A DNA stretch of 64,000 nucleotides from Thalassospira profundimaris (GCF_003326795.1 NZ_JPWI01000016.1:45971-109970); one strand, 5' to 3'; positions 1 to 9,661 are shown, counted from the first letter of the stretch. Made by a program: numbers and translations. The notes: generated by a model from the sequence alone, not told the origin.

Positions 1-55
1 TCTTCCAAGTTTGTGTTGTCCGCTGCCCCGAATAATCGGGACTTGTGAATTATCA

Positions 56-538
56 TTACGCAAAAATGCGCTGCATTAAAGATTCAAGTGAAACGCGATC
101 CGTTTCATCAAATGAGCCATATTCGACACTATCTACGTCAAGCACAGCAATCAACTGCCCATCACGATTGATGACCGGAACCACGATTTCAGAGTTTGAC
201 CGGCTGTCACAGGCGATATGCCCCGGAAATGCATGAACATCAGCAACCAGCTGTGTTTCGCGCGAAGCCGCCGCTGTGCCGCAAACGCCGCGCCCGAACG
301 GGATGCGCAGGCAACCAAGTGTACCTTGATACGGCCCAACGACCAGCTCGTTTTCCTTTTGTGGATCAACCACATAAAAACCGGTCCAGAAGTAGTAATC
401 GAACTTTTCCGACAGGACGCAGGACACTGTGGCCATCAAAGCGGTGATGTTGGTTTCCCCTTCGGTGATGCTGAGAAGCTCTTTTTCGGCTTCTGCATAC
501 AGGGATTTTTTCAGGTCTGGCTGCACAGTGTTCTCCAT
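56..538 (-). CDS. msrC: GAF-domain free methionine-(R)-sulfoxide reductase (fRMsr)
   Basis: Cytosolic enzyme of 160 residues that would reduce free methionine-R-sulfoxide to methionine, part of oxidative-damage repair. The whole protein is one GAF domain, the usual size for the family. The three conserved family cysteines are present at residues 76 (GTLGCLRIP), 86 (GRGVCGTAA) and 110 (HIACDSRS), with the family motif FPGHIACDSRSNSEIV around the last. The ATG at 538 has only a weak AAAG-type ribosome site. It lies downstream of the ugp operon terminator and so probably has its own promoter between about 540 and 605. Function is assigned from family knowledge and the intact cysteines; confidence is high. 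Confidence 0.9.
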   Translation of the reverse strand: MENTVQPDLKKSLYAEAEKELLSITEGETNITALMATVSCVLSEKFDYYFWTGFYVVDPQKENELVVGPYQGTLGCLRIPFGRGVCGTAAASRETQLVADVHAFPGHIACDSRSNSEIVVPVINRDGQLIAVLDVDSVEYGSFDETDRVSLESLMQRIFA

Positions 539-607
539 AATCTTTGACGATACGAACTACCTCGTTCGGACCATTCGAGACAAGGGTAAAGTGCCCCATT
601 TCTGAAA

Positions 608-645
608 CAAAAAACACCCCCGACAGGTCATCCCCGCCGGAGGTG
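608..645 (-). terminator. Rho-independent terminator of the ugp operon
   Basis: On the minus strand CACCTCCGGC (645-636) pairs over 10 positions, including two G-T wobbles, with GTCGGGGGTG (624-615) and is followed by TTTTTTG. It sits 25 bases after the ugpC stop and separates the operon from the GAF-domain gene. Confidence 0.8.
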
Positions 646-669
646 CCATATTCAACTGATTGGTAGCGT

Positions 670-1740
670 TCAGATACGCTTGCCAGTCTCGATATCAAAC
701 AGATGAATTTTGTCTGCCTGAACAGTCAAGCTCAAGGCATCGTTTTTGGCAAACTGGTGCGTTCCCTGCAGGCGCAGCGTCACATTGTCCGCCCCGGAAC
801 CGAAATCTAGATATACCAGCGTTTCAGCGCCAAGAGATTCCACCATACGAACAACCGCATTGATGTGCCCATCGCCATTGTTGGCAAGGCTAAGATGTTC
901 GGGACGAATACCGGCGGTCACCGCTTGCCCGCCGGCAACATCATGATCAATATCAAGCATCACGCCATCTCCGACGATCACATGTTTACAATCATCAGAT
1001 ACTTTAGCCGTCAGGAAATTCATCGCCGGAGACCCGATAAAACCAGCAACAAATTTGGTGGCAGGCTTTTCGTAGATATCAATCGGAGTACCGATCTGCT
1101 CGGCGACGCCGCCATTCATGACGATCAGTCGATCTGCCAAAGTCATGGCTTCCACCTGATCATGGGTGACATAAACAGATGTAATGCCAAGACGTTGCTG
1201 CAAGTTCTTGATTTCAAGACGCATGTCCACACGAAGCTTCGCGTCCAGGTTCGACAGCGGTTCGTCAAACAGGAAGACTTTTGGTTGACGGACAATTGCC
1301 CGGCCCATGGCAACTCGCTGACGCTGGCCACCAGAAAGCTGACGGGGTTTGCGTTCCAGATGATCTTCAAGTTGCAGAATGCGGGCGGCTTCGCGCACCT
1401 TGCTTTCGATGTCAGTCTTGCTATAGCCACGGTTACGCAAACCATAAGCCATATTGTCGAAATTGTTCATATGTGGATAAAGCGCGTAGTTCTGGAACAC
1501 CATTGCGATATCACGATCAGCCGGCGCAACCTTGTTGACGACCTTGTCATCAATACTGATCTCACCAGCCGAAATGCTTTCAAGACCTGCTATCATGCGC
1601 AGCAAGGTGGATTTTCCGCAGCCCGATGGGCCAACCAGAACTGTAAATTCTCCATCCTTAATGGCAAGATCAATGCCATGGATCGCCTTGTACCCGTTCG
1701 GGTAGGTTTTTTCAGCCTGATTAAGGGTAACTGTTGCCAT
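670..1740 (-). CDS. ugpC: sn-glycerol-3-phosphate ABC importer, ATP-binding protein UgpC
   Basis: ATPase subunit (356 residues) of a CUT1-type importer. Walker [10 protein letters not shown] is at 37-45, the ABC signature LSGGQ at 135-139 and Walker B VFLFDE at 155-160. The C-terminal third is the TOBE/OB regulatory region typical of the MalK/UgpC family. It is the last gene of a four-gene minus-strand operon (ugpB-A-E-C) and starts about 60 bases after ugpE with an AGGA ribosome site before the ATG. UgpC and MalK are hard to separate by sequence; the name rests mainly on the UgpB-like binding protein and permeases next to it. The ATPase could also serve other sugar permeases. Confidence 0.9.
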   Translation of the reverse strand: MATVTLNQAEKTYPNGYKAIHGIDLAIKDGEFTVLVGPSGCGKSTLLRMIAGLESISAGEISIDDKVVNKVAPADRDIAMVFQNYALYPHMNNFDNMAYGLRNRGYSKTDIESKVREAARILQLEDHLERKPRQLSGGQRQRVAMGRAIVRQPKVFLFDEPLSNLDAKLRVDMRLEIKNLQQRLGITSVYVTHDQVEAMTLADRLIVMNGGVAEQIGTPIDIYEKPATKFVAGFIGSPAMNFLTAKVSDDCKHVIVGDGVMLDIDHDVAGGQAVTAGIRPEHLSLANNGDGHINAVVRMVESLGAETLVYLDFGSGADNVTLRLQGTHQFAKNDALSLTVQADKIHLFDIETGKRI

Positions 1741-1799
1741 CTTTGTATCCTGTATCCGGATCAGTTGGTTTCCATTCAGCAGAAATCGGGAGACAGAGA

Positions 1800-2654
1800 T
1801 TATTTCTCTGTCTCGACCAGTCCCTTGATGAACATGCGTTGGAAGATCACCACCACCAGCACCGGTGGAATGGTCGCCATGATTGTCAGAGCGAATGCCT
1901 TGGGGAATTGTGGTATCTGTCCGCCTTCATAAAGCGAGTTATAGACCTGTTTGATGCCGATCACGATCGTGTAAAGCTGATCATCGGTGGTCATCAGAAG
2001 CGGCCAAAGATACTGATTCCAGCCAACAACAAACATGATGATAAAGATTGCCGCGATCATCGTGACCGAAAGCGGAACCAGAATATCGATAAAGAACCGG
2101 ACAGGACCGGCACCGTCAAGACGGGCTGCCTCAAGCAGCTCATCGGGTACCGACCGATAAAATTGCCGGAAGAAGAAAGTCCCGGTTGCCGAGGCAATCA
2201 GCGGCAGGATCAGACCGGTATAGCTGTTTAGCAGCCCAAGATTTGCAACGACCTCATAAGACGGAACAATACGCACTTCGAGCGGCAGCAAAAGGGTCGA
2301 AAAAATCACCCAGAACAGCGGCACGGCAAGTTTGAACCGGAAATAGACAATCGCATAGGCCGCCATCATGGAAATGATCACCTTGCCGATTGCAAAGCCA
2401 AGGCCCAGTACCATGCTGTTAAACAGCATTTCAAGAGCGGTCACCCTGCCCTTTGTTGCCGCCGGATCAAACAGGATCGCGCCGTAGTTTTCGATCATAT
2501 GTCCACCCGGCCAGAATTGCAGGCCGTTCTGGAAAATGAATTCACGCGTATGGGTGGATGATGCAAATGCAATCCAGACCGGCATGATCATGAAAAGCGC
2601 GCCAAGGATCAGGATTGTGTGATTGGTGAATATTCGCCATTTCGACTGATACAT
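1800..2654 (-). CDS. ugpE: Glycerol-3-phosphate ABC importer, permease UgpE
   Basis: Inner-membrane permease of 284 residues, MalG-type, with about six hydrophobic segments. The EAA loop that contacts the ATPase is visible as [17 protein letters not shown], with the conserved glycine. The start ATG at 2654 follows an AGGGG ribosome site that overlaps the stop codon of ugpA, leaving only a 9-base gap, so translation is probably coupled. Together with UgpA it would form the channel that takes glycerol-3-phosphate or glycerophosphodiesters from UgpB in the periplasm. Confidence 0.92.
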   Translation of the reverse strand: MYQSKWRIFTNHTILILGALFMIMPVWIAFASSTHTREFIFQNGLQFWPGGHMIENYGAILFDPAATKGRVTALEMLFNSMVLGLGFAIGKVIISMMAAYAIVYFRFKLAVPLFWVIFSTLLLPLEVRIVPSYEVVANLGLLNSYTGLILPLIASATGTFFFRQFYRSVPDELLEAARLDGAGPVRFFIDILVPLSVTMIAAIFIIMFVVGWNQYLWPLLMTTDDQLYTIVIGIKQVYNSLYEGGQIPQFPKAFALTIMATIPPVLVVVIFQRMFIKGLVETEK

Positions 2655-2663
2655 CGCGGCCCC

Positions 2664-3542
2664 CTAGTAATGCACTTTGCGTTCAATGAAGCGGAACTGG
2701 AACACGGTCAAAATACTGACCATGATCATCAGCAAAACCGATTGCGCGGAACTGCCGCCCAAATCCGCCCCGATGAAACCATCGACATAAACCTTGTAGA
2801 CAAGCGTTGCTGTTGCCCCGCCCGGAGACCCCTTGGTCGACACATCAATGATGCCAAAGGTTTCAAAGAAGGCGTACGTCAGGTTGATCACCAGCAGGAA
2901 GAAGGTCGTCGGAGCAAGCAACGGGAAGGTAATCGTCCAGAAACGACGTTCTGCACTTTTACAATCAAGTGTCGCTGCTTCCTGAACGGACTTCGGAATG
3001 CCCTGAAGGCCGGACAGGAAGAAGATGAAATTCACACTGACCTGTTTCCAGACCGCAATCAGAATGACAACAAAGGCCGCATCATTGGCGTTTTGAATAT
3101 GATTGAATTCAAACCCGAAGCTGTTGAACGCTTTGTAAAGGTCACCCATCAGCGGGTTGAACATCATATTGCCAAGCAGACCAGCCACGGGCGGCGCAAC
3201 CGCATACCCCCACATCAGAAGCGTCCGATAGGATTTGGCGCCACGGATAACTTCGTCGGCACGTACCGCTAGAAAAAGCGATATGGTGATCGAAATAACG
3301 GCGACTGCCACCGAGAAGATCACTGTAAAGATCGCCGAACGGCTCCAGGATGCGCTCGATAGAACATCCTCGAAATTGCGGAACCAGACAAATTGCGAAG
3401 ACATGCCAAAGGCATCTTCAAGAAGGAATGACTGGTAAACCGCCTGTGCCGCTGGCCACAGGAAGAATATGGAAATAATCAAAATCTGGGGTGCAACAAA
3501 AAGATAGGGCACCGCGCTATGTTCAAATTGTACGCGCTTCAT
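2664..3542 (-). CDS. ugpA: Glycerol-3-phosphate ABC importer, permease UgpA
   Basis: MalF-type inner-membrane permease of 292 residues with about six membrane segments starting near residue 14. The EAA loop reads VQEAATLDCKSAERRFW, with cysteine at a position that is usually glycine. It sits directly between ugpB and ugpE, as in the standard ugpBAEC order. The ATG at 3542 is preceded by an AGG-type ribosome site. Assignment is by operon order and similarity to known UgpA proteins. Confidence 0.92.
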   Translation of the reverse strand: MKRVQFEHSAVPYLFVAPQILIISIFFLWPAAQAVYQSFLLEDAFGMSSQFVWFRNFEDVLSSASWSRSAIFTVIFSVAVAVISITISLFLAVRADEVIRGAKSYRTLLMWGYAVAPPVAGLLGNMMFNPLMGDLYKAFNSFGFEFNHIQNANDAAFVVILIAVWKQVSVNFIFFLSGLQGIPKSVQEAATLDCKSAERRFWTITFPLLAPTTFFLLVINLTYAFFETFGIIDVSTKGSPGGATATLVYKVYVDGFIGADLGGSSAQSVLLMIMVSILTVFQFRFIERKVHY

Positions 3543-3624
3543 CGCCTATGCCACCATTACTCAAGTCCAAAAAATGCAAAACAGGGCGACCAGCTTGGGC
3601 CGCCCCGTATTTGCGAAAAGCAGA

Positions 3625-4923
3625 TTAGTTCGAATAGGTATCGTTGAAGCGATCCAGAAGGCCGTTTGCTTCTTCTTCAATCGTGTTGAAGGCTGCATCA
3701 ATGGTTTCTTCGCCATTCATCATCTTGTCGACTTCGCGATAGATGACTTCACGGATCTGGACGTAGAAACCAAGGCGGTAACCTTTGGTCCACTCACCAC
3801 CTTCCTCGGAAAGCTGCTGAATGCCAACTTCGGCATCCGGGCTTTCTTTGTAGTAGCCGTCTTTTTTCGCCAGCTCGTATGCTGCTGTGGTGATCGGCAC
3901 ATAACCGGTTTCTTTGTGCCAGTAATACTGGGTTTCCGGCTTGGTCAGGAATTTGAAGAATGCGGCAACGCCAGCATCCTGTTCTGCGCTATGACCAGAG
4001 AAGGCAAACAGCGAAGCACCGCCGATAAAGGTCGATTTCGGTGCGTCACCAACGCCTTTCCAGTAAGGAAGGGTCGAAGTGCCAAAATCAAACTGGGCGG
4101 ATTTGCGAAGGCCACCGAACGAACCGGAGGAACCGATCCACATGGCGACCTGTTGCTGAACGAAAGCGTCCTGGTTTGCGCCCCATGCACGACCGTAATA
4201 GCCGTAGTAACCCTCGTCTTTCCAGGCTTTGACGCGCTTCCAGTGATCTTTCAAGGCATCGTTGTTATAAAGGATCTTAACATCGGTGCTGTCATAGCCG
4301 TTGTTGCCGGTCGCCATCTGCAGATTGTGGCGCGACATGAAGTTTTCAAAGAAGATCCACGGGCTGTGCGACTGGGCAAGAGCGGTGTAACCGGCAGCTT
4401 TGAGCTTCGGAGCGGCTTCTTCGAATTCCTGCCAGGTTTTCGGAACGTCTACACCAGCTTTGGCAAGGGCTTCCTTGTTGTAATACAGAAGCGGGGTCGA
4501 GCTGTTGAACGGCATGCCGATCATCTTGCCATCAGAGTCTGCATAGAAGTAGCGAACACCCGGAATGTATTCATTGATGTCGAATTTGACGTTGTTTTCT
4601 TCGAGCAGGTCCTGAACCGGCTTAACAGCACCTTTGGCATTGATGATGGTTGCAGCGCCAGCATCGAAGATCTGAATGATGTTCGGCTGGTTTTTCGCGC
4701 GGAACGCAGCGATACCTGCCGTCATGGTGTCTTCGTAGCCACCCTTGTTAACTGCAACAAGGTGATAATCGGACTGGCTTGCATTAAAATCTGCGGTGAT
4801 CTGATCAACCACACCACCAAGCGCGCCGTCCATAGCGTGCCACCAGGTGATCTCGGTTGCGGCTTCTGCAGTGTTGCCGATGGCAAACACGGCAGCGGCT
4901 GCCATTAGTGTCTTGCGAAACAT
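3625..4923 (-). CDS. ugpB: Glycerol-3-phosphate ABC importer, periplasmic binding protein UgpB
   Basis: Family 1 extracellular solute-binding protein, 432 residues. A short signal peptide is visible (MFRKTLMAAAAVFAIG, then AEAA), with cleavage probably near residue 21. The mature start TEITWWHAMDGALGG and the inner motif FNSSTPLLYYNKEAL are characteristic of UgpB. It is first in the operon, with a 430-base AT-rich upstream region, and a GGAG ribosome site lies about 10 bases before the ATG. UgpB would bind sn-glycerol-3-phosphate or glycerophosphocholine; the exact ligand cannot be read from the sequence. Confidence 0.93.
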   Translation of the reverse strand: MFRKTLMAAAAVFAIGNTAEAATEITWWHAMDGALGGVVDQITADFNASQSDYHLVAVNKGGYEDTMTAGIAAFRAKNQPNIIQIFDAGAATIINAKGAVKPVQDLLEENNVKFDINEYIPGVRYFYADSDGKMIGMPFNSSTPLLYYNKEALAKAGVDVPKTWQEFEEAAPKLKAAGYTALAQSHSPWIFFENFMSRHNLQMATGNNGYDSTDVKILYNNDALKDHWKRVKAWKDEGYYGYYGRAWGANQDAFVQQQVAMWIGSSGSFGGLRKSAQFDFGTSTLPYWKGVGDAPKSTFIGGASLFAFSGHSAEQDAGVAAFFKFLTKPETQYYWHKETGYVPITTAAYELAKKDGYYKESPDAEVGIQQLSEEGGEWTKGYRLGFYVQIREVIYREVDKMMNGEETIDAAFNTIEEEANGLLDRFNDTYSN

Positions 4924-5300
4924 GATCTGTTAGCTCCCAAATAAAAAACATCTGTTTCAAACCGCCTGTTGTCCGGTTCGTCACAACGCATTCGTTTTCT
5001 GTCGGGAGCCCTGTTTCCTCAAGTGACAGTTTTCGGAAATTTACTTTTCGAACGTATAAATGATCAATATTGCACTGTTATTTGGGCTTAAAACTCACAA
5101 TTTGATTGATCTAAACGTTCATATGAACAGCAATAAATCTGCAGAACTCCGCAAAATTATTGCTTCTGATGGTATGGAGTCATCTCAATGTTGCTATCAA
5201 CATATTGTCTAATATGAATTTTTTGTTTCCATATTATGAATCTGTCACGTTTTTTTTGCGCATTTATGCGGCTTGCCGGTTTATCAAAGATAAAAAGAAA
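4924..5300. promoter_or_regulatory. ugp upstream region with a perfect 12-base palindrome
   Basis: This 377-base gene-free stretch is AT-rich and must hold the ugpB promoter, though I could not pick convincing -35/-10 boxes. The perfect palindrome GTTCATATGAAC lies at 5117-5128, about 190 bases upstream of ugpB, and is a candidate operator or spacer element. No reading frame in the stretch looks like a gene. Confidence 0.4.
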
Positions 5301-5320
5301 GGGTGGCATTGATGCCACCC
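5289..5320 (-). terminator. Rho-independent terminator of the polyamine-type ABC operon
   Basis: The perfect inverted repeat GGGTGGCA/TGCCACCC (5301-5320) is followed on the minus strand by TTTCTTTTTATC. It lies 35 bases beyond the stop of the last permease gene. Confidence 0.9.
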
Positions 5321-5354
5321 TTTAACATTCAGAAATGAACATTTTGATCGGATA

Positions 5355-6212
5355 TCAGTTCTTGGTGTCACGCTGCACGAAGACCGAGAGCAAAGCCAAA
5401 CCGCCTGACACCACCATCAACAGCAACGACAACGCATTGAGAACTGGTGTTGATCCCTGCTTGAGGCGATCAAACATCGCAATGGTCAGCGGCGCATCAG
5501 ACCCGACCAGCATCAATGTCGTATTGAAGTTCTCAAATGACATCAGGAATGCCACAATCCCTGCCCCGATCAATGCCGGTTTGAGGAACGGGATCGTTAT
5601 GGTCCAGAGTGCTGCACGCCGTGTCGCGCCAAGATTAAGCGCAGCTTCTTCAAGACTGACATCAAATTTACGCAAACGAGCCGAGATCACCAGTGTCGTG
5701 ATCGTCGTGATAAAGGCGAACTGGCCAATGATCACAAGAAACAGGCCCGGTCGCAGGAACTCAAGATCCCAGCCAATACTATCTTCGATACCGTTTGCAA
5801 TGGCATTCGAGAAGACAAGAATGGAAATACCAAGGATCACACCTGGAATAACCAGTGGCGAAAGCGAGATAATATAAAGCAGGTTCTTGCCGGGAAACTT
5901 GCTGCGTTCAAACAGAAATGCATTACAGGTTCCGACCGTCACTGACAGGATGGTGACCCAAAACGCCACAAATGCCGAAACGCCGACACTTTCAAGAAGC
6001 TTGGTGTCATTGAATATCCCGACATAGGGATCTTCATTTCCAAAGAACCAGGCAAGAGTCCCTCCCTCCCAGGGCATGGACGGAAACAGGCTGTCGTTGA
6101 AGGCAAAGACACCCACGACAATCAGCGGCGCGCTCAGATAGACAAAGAACAGCGCGATATAGCTTGAATAGAGGCCCTTGTAGAATTTGGGCTGCGGAAT
6201 ACTTGGAATCAT
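5355..6212 (-). CDS. Spermidine/putrescine-type ABC transporter permease (PotC-like)
   Basis: Inner-membrane permease of 285 residues with about six membrane segments. The EAA loop is visible as LEEAALNLGATRRAALW. The early segment continuing to FAFNDSLFPSMPWEGG resembles the N-terminus of PotC/PotI proteins. It is the last gene of the binding protein-ATPase-permease-permease operon and starts 10 bases after the PotB-like gene. It would pair with that permease to move a polyamine or related organic cation inward. The substrate is inferred from family only. Confidence 0.88.
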   Translation of the reverse strand: MIPSIPQPKFYKGLYSSYIALFFVYLSAPLIVVGVFAFNDSLFPSMPWEGGTLAWFFGNEDPYVGIFNDTKLLESVGVSAFVAFWVTILSVTVGTCNAFLFERSKFPGKNLLYIISLSPLVIPGVILGISILVFSNAIANGIEDSIGWDLEFLRPGLFLVIIGQFAFITTITTLVISARLRKFDVSLEEAALNLGATRRAALWTITIPFLKPALIGAGIVAFLMSFENFNTTLMLVGSDAPLTIAMFDRLKQGSTPVLNALSLLLMVVSGGLALLSVFVQRDTKN

Positions 6213-6222
6213 GTTCTTTCCC

Positions 6223-7104
6223 CTAGCCCACGGTTTCTGAAAGCGTCTGTTTGCTGAGTTTCAACCCGATCCAGACAATCGCAGATGACAAAATCAGCAG
6301 CAGGAAGCCAAACGCAGACCCTGACTCCCAGTTAAATCTGGTAATGAACTGGGTGTAAATCTGTTCGGTAAACCAGAGGCTGTCCTTACCCCCCAACAGA
6401 TTGGGTGTCAGGTAATTGCCAAGTGTCAGCATGAAGACAACGATGCATCCTGAGGCAATACCGGGCATAGCATGGGGAATAACGATGTCACGTGTTACGG
6501 TGAATGCGTTGCCACCAAGGTCATATCCCGCCTCGATCAGACTGTCATCAAGGCTGTCGAGAACCGAAACCAGAGGCACAACCATGAACAACATCGATGT
6601 GTAAACCAGACCGACCATGATGGCCGCGTCGTTATAAAGCATTTCCACAGGACCATCCGCGATCCCGGCCCATTGCAAGAAATTGCTTATAACGCCACTT
6701 TCGCGCAGCAGGATCATCCAGCCAAAGGTCCGAACCAGTTCCGAAACCCAGAACGGGATCAGGCACATCAGAAACAGCGCATTCTTGCCCTTTCCGCGCA
6801 TCACCTTGGCGATGTAGTACGACACCGGAAAGCCGATTACGAGCGTCAGGATCGTGGCAAAGATCGACATCACCGCCGTCCGGACATAGGTGTTCCAGTA
6901 AAGGGGTTCTGCAAAAAATTCGATATAGTTGATCAGGCTGAATTCATATTTTCCATATGAGATGCGTTCGCGCATCGAGACCAGGAAAAGGTCCATGTGC
7001 GGCAAAATAACCAACAGAAACAGCCACAATAGCAACGGCATTGCCAGCAACAGCAAGCCAAAGCGAAATGCACTGCCTCCGGTTATGGAAGCTGTCTTGC
7101 TCAT
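6223..7104 (-). CDS. Spermidine/putrescine-type ABC transporter permease (PotB-like)
   Basis: Inner-membrane permease, 293 residues from the chosen start. The ATG at 7104 (MSKTASITGG) overlaps the ATPase stop codon as ATGA and has GGAG ribosome sites just upstream; a longer frame from 7158 would lie inside the ATPase gene and is less likely. The EAA loop reads LIEAGYDLGGNAFTVTRD, the form seen in PotB/PotH proteins. About six membrane segments can be seen, the first at residues 13-35. It partners with the PotC-like permease. Confidence 0.88.
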   Translation of the reverse strand: MSKTASITGGSAFRFGLLLLAMPLLLWLFLLVILPHMDLFLVSMRERISYGKYEFSLINYIEFFAEPLYWNTYVRTAVMSIFATILTLVIGFPVSYYIAKVMRGKGKNALFLMCLIPFWVSELVRTFGWMILLRESGVISNFLQWAGIADGPVEMLYNDAAIMVGLVYTSMLFMVVPLVSVLDSLDDSLIEAGYDLGGNAFTVTRDIVIPHAMPGIASGCIVVFMLTLGNYLTPNLLGGKDSLWFTEQIYTQFITRFNWESGSAFGFLLLILSSAIVWIGLKLSKQTLSETVG

Positions 7105-8210
7105 GCTCCTGCTCCGCCTTCGGTCGATGCGAAGCAACGGGTTTGCTCGACGCTCCATGAAAGCCTGATTTCGTCCCCTGCCTTGACGGAGGCAAATGCT
7201 CCGGTCTGGGGCAAGGCAACGGTCATTTCATGACCGGTCACAAGTTCACGCACCTGAAGACTGCTTGCGGCACCATTAAACAGGACATTATCAACCTTGG
7301 CGGAAAGACTGTTGTCGGCACCTTCCGTGCCATCAATAGCGATGGCTTCGGGACGGACAAAAACGTCGACACCCTGACCGGTGACCAGATTGGTCTGGCC
7401 GTCGCGTTTAGCGATGACTTTGCCGCCGCTGGCAAGATTGATTTCGATCTTGTGATCATCGCCACCTTCAACAGTGCCGTGCCAGCGATTGCTCTCACCG
7501 ACAAAGCCCGCAACAAAGGCCGTTTTGGGATTGTAATAGAGGTCCTGTGGCGCACCGACCTGCTCAAATCGTCCGGCATTCATTACCGCAACCTGATCGG
7601 ACATCACAAGTGCCTCGGACTGGTCATGGGTGATGTAAACAAACGTGGTGCCGATCTCATGTTGCAGTTGTTTGAGTTCAACCTTCATATGTTCGCGCAA
7701 TTTAAGGTCTAGCGCCCCTAAGGGTTCGTCCAAAAGCAGAACAGCGGGGTCAAGAACAAGACAACGCGCAATCGCGATGCGCTGCTTCTGGCCACCTGAG
7801 AGCTGACTAATCTGTTTGGGTCCAGCATCTGGAAGCCCGACCCGTGCAAGGGTTTCATTGACCTTTTGCGTGATCGTTGCCTTGTCAACACCACGGCGTT
7901 TAAGACCGTAGGCAACGTTTTCGGCAACATTCATCATCGGGAACAAGGCAAGATGCTGAAATACCATATTGACCGGCCGACGGTTGGGTGGAACACCCAG
8001 CACCGATGCGCCCTTGATCAGGATATCGCCCGATGTGGGGGCCTGAAACCCGGCCAGCATCCGAAGCAGCGTCGTCTTGCCGCATCCACTTGGACCAAGG
8101 ATGGAGAAAAACGACCCTTTGGGGATTGCCAGTGAGATGTCATTGACGGCGGTAAAGTCGTCAAAAGTTTTGACCACATTGCGGCATTCAAGGTCAAATT
8201 GGTCAGCCAT
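7101..8210 (-). CDS. Spermidine/putrescine-type ABC transporter ATP-binding protein (PotA-like)
   Basis: ATPase of 369 residues from the chosen ATG at 8210 (MADQFDLECR). The open frame extends 28 codons further upstream, but that part overlaps the intercistronic spacer and lacks family similarity. Walker A GPSGCGKTT is at 39-47; LSGGQKQRIA and Walker B VLLLDEPLGALD follow, and the C-terminal part is a TOBE domain. It lies between the periplasmic binding protein gene and the permeases. The 4-base overlap with the next gene points to coupled translation. PotA/PotG family by similarity and context. Confidence 0.9.
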   Translation of the reverse strand: MADQFDLECRNVVKTFDDFTAVNDISLAIPKGSFFSILGPSGCGKTTLLRMLAGFQAPTSGDILIKGASVLGVPPNRRPVNMVFQHLALFPMMNVAENVAYGLKRRGVDKATITQKVNETLARVGLPDAGPKQISQLSGGQKQRIAIARCLVLDPAVLLLDEPLGALDLKLREHMKVELKQLQHEIGTTFVYITHDQSEALVMSDQVAVMNAGRFEQVGAPQDLYYNPKTAFVAGFVGESNRWHGTVEGGDDHKIEINLASGGKVIAKRDGQTNLVTGQGVDVFVRPEAIAIDGTEGADNSLSAKVDNVLFNGAASSLQVRELVTGHEMTVALPQTGAFASVKAGDEIRLSWSVEQTRCFASTEGGAGA

Positions 8211-8283
8211 AGGAGCCCTGTTCACGTTATTTTTGTTGGTGGAGCCAATCGAATGGTGATTGCCATTCCAGAAAGCACGATAT

Positions 8284-8307
8284 CCCCGGCACAAAAATAT
8301 GCCGGGG
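8284..8307 (-). promoter_or_regulatory. Intercistronic hairpin after the binding-protein gene
   Basis: CCCCGGC (8284-8290) and GCCGGGG (8301-8307) form a perfect 7-base stem around a 10-base AT-rich loop. There is no T-run after it on the minus strand. It is better read as an mRNA-stabilising or partial-attenuation hairpin that keeps binding-protein levels above those of the ATPase and permeases. Confidence 0.6.
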
Positions 8308-8334
8308 ACGAAAGTTCTCAGGAAAGAAGTTTCC

Positions 8335-9426
8335 TTAGTTCGACTGAGCAGCCTTCACGCGATCAAGGGTTTTACCCTCAAGCACTTCAAGACCGGCCGG
8401 AACGGTCGGATACCATTTGATGTTGTCGAGGTCAGCCGGCGGGAAACTGCCCTGGAACTGAGCCTTGAGTTTTGCATCTGCAAACTCATCCGCACCCTTG
8501 GAGGCGGTAAAGTTGCCTGCACTTGCAGTGATTTTAGCAGCGATTTCCGGCTGCATGACAAAGTTGATCCACTTATAGGCAGCATCTTCGTTCTTTGTCT
8601 TGCGCGGCAGTGCAAAGGTATCAATCCAGCCAAGTGCGCCGGATTTCGGTGCGACAAAGGTGATGTCGGCATTGTCGTTATTGAGCTTCCAGCCGCCAGT
8701 ATCCCAAGCCATTGCTGCAACGACTTCACCCGAACGTACGAGGTTCAGCAGCGCATCGCCACCTTCCCAGTAGGTTTTAACGTTGGATTTACAGTCAATC
8801 AGCTTGGCTTCGACCGCATCAAGGATTTCCTGATACTTGGCTTCATCACCATATGCCGCAAACGGATCAAGTCCCATCGCGTAGGCGAAACCGATCAGGG
8901 TCGGACGCTTCAGGCGATAGGAAACCTTGCCTGCAACTTCCGGTGCACAAAGGTCGGTATAGTCTGCGACGTTTGCGGCTTTGGATTTGTCAACGATCAG
9001 GCCGCTGGTGCCCCAGACATGCGGCACGCCGTAAACGTCGCCTTCAACGGTGGTGTTGGTTTTGGTCGCATCAAGCATCGACGGAATGAATTTGGCCGCG
9101 TCGACTTTCGAAAGGTCGATCGGTTTATAGATACCGTATTCAAGCTGAGCACCGGCGATGCGGTCCTGGGACGGCTGGGCAAGGTCAAAACCACCGCCGC
9201 CCGTCGCACGCAGTTTTGAAATCATGTCTTCGTTGTTGGACAACGTCACTTCGACATCGATGCCGGTTTCTTTTTCGAACAGCTCGACAACTTCGTCCGG
9301 GGCATAGCCACCCCAGGTCAGCAGACGAAGCTCTTCAGACTGAGCCGCTGAAGTGAAGGCAACCATTCCAGCAATCGCTGTGAGGCCAAGCAAAGAACCG
9401 CGCAATGCGCCGTGTTTTTTAGACAT
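8335..9426 (-). CDS. Polyamine-type ABC transporter periplasmic binding protein (PotD/PotF-like)
   Basis: Periplasmic binding protein, 363 residues. The signal peptide (MSKKHGALRGSLLGLTAIAG, ending ...SAAQS) is cleaved probably near residue 30. The mature start EELRLLTWGGYAPDEVV is typical of the PotD/PotF/SpuD branch of family 1 binding proteins, as are PHVWGTSGLIVDKSK and AAMAWDTGGWKL. It is first in its operon and is followed by a stable hairpin. The ligand is likely a polyamine, but related proteins bind other small cations. Confidence 0.88.
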   Translation of the reverse strand: MSKKHGALRGSLLGLTAIAGMVAFTSAAQSEELRLLTWGGYAPDEVVELFEKETGIDVEVTLSNNEDMISKLRATGGGGFDLAQPSQDRIAGAQLEYGIYKPIDLSKVDAAKFIPSMLDATKTNTTVEGDVYGVPHVWGTSGLIVDKSKAANVADYTDLCAPEVAGKVSYRLKRPTLIGFAYAMGLDPFAAYGDEAKYQEILDAVEAKLIDCKSNVKTYWEGGDALLNLVRSGEVVAAMAWDTGGWKLNNDNADITFVAPKSGALGWIDTFALPRKTKNEDAAYKWINFVMQPEIAAKITASAGNFTASKGADEFADAKLKAQFQGSFPPADLDNIKWYPTVPAGLEVLEGKTLDRVKAAQSN

Positions 9427-9661
9427 TTTGAACCCTCGTTATAAACGTGATGGCATTTCCCTGTGGCCGGATCGTTCATAGAATTTGGTTATCTCGCTCC
9501 GGCACGGAGCAATATCGCAAACATTCGTGTTGATACGAAAGAAAAAACGAAACTTTTTCTTTCTTTTGAACACGCAGGGTTCATTTTTGCGCCTGTCCAG
9601 AGCAAGGGCAAGTTAAAGTTCTGCAACAGTTTTTCAGCTGTGAAGCGGACCGGCTGACTGA
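9427..9661. other. Upstream region of the polyamine-type operon, with an AT-rich inverted repeat
   Basis: This stretch holds no gene. The perfect 10-base inverted repeat GAAAGAAAAA (9537-9546) and TTTTTCTTTC (9554-9563) with a 7-base loop lies about 110-140 bases upstream of the binding-protein start. It may be a 5' leader hairpin or an operator. No clear -35/-10 pair was identified. Confidence 0.45.

Noticed and set aside
27..40. Small hairpin CCCGA-ATAA-TCGGG downstream of the GAF-domain gene
   Set aside because: Only 5 base pairs and no T-run, too weak to call a terminator.
865..1932. Long open frame of 355 codons on the plus strand opposite ugpC
   Set aside because: It is a shadow frame; the translation has no family features and the opposite strand encodes a clear ABC ATPase.
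3574..4908. Open frame of 444 codons on the plus strand opposite ugpB
   Set aside because: The opposite strand encodes UgpB with a signal peptide and family motifs; this frame shows only low-complexity hydrophobic content.
4999..5014. Possible Pho box (two CTGT-type repeats) upstream of ugpB
   Set aside because: The second repeat is poor and the spacing does not fit the usual 4 bases, so phosphate control is not supported by this sequence alone.
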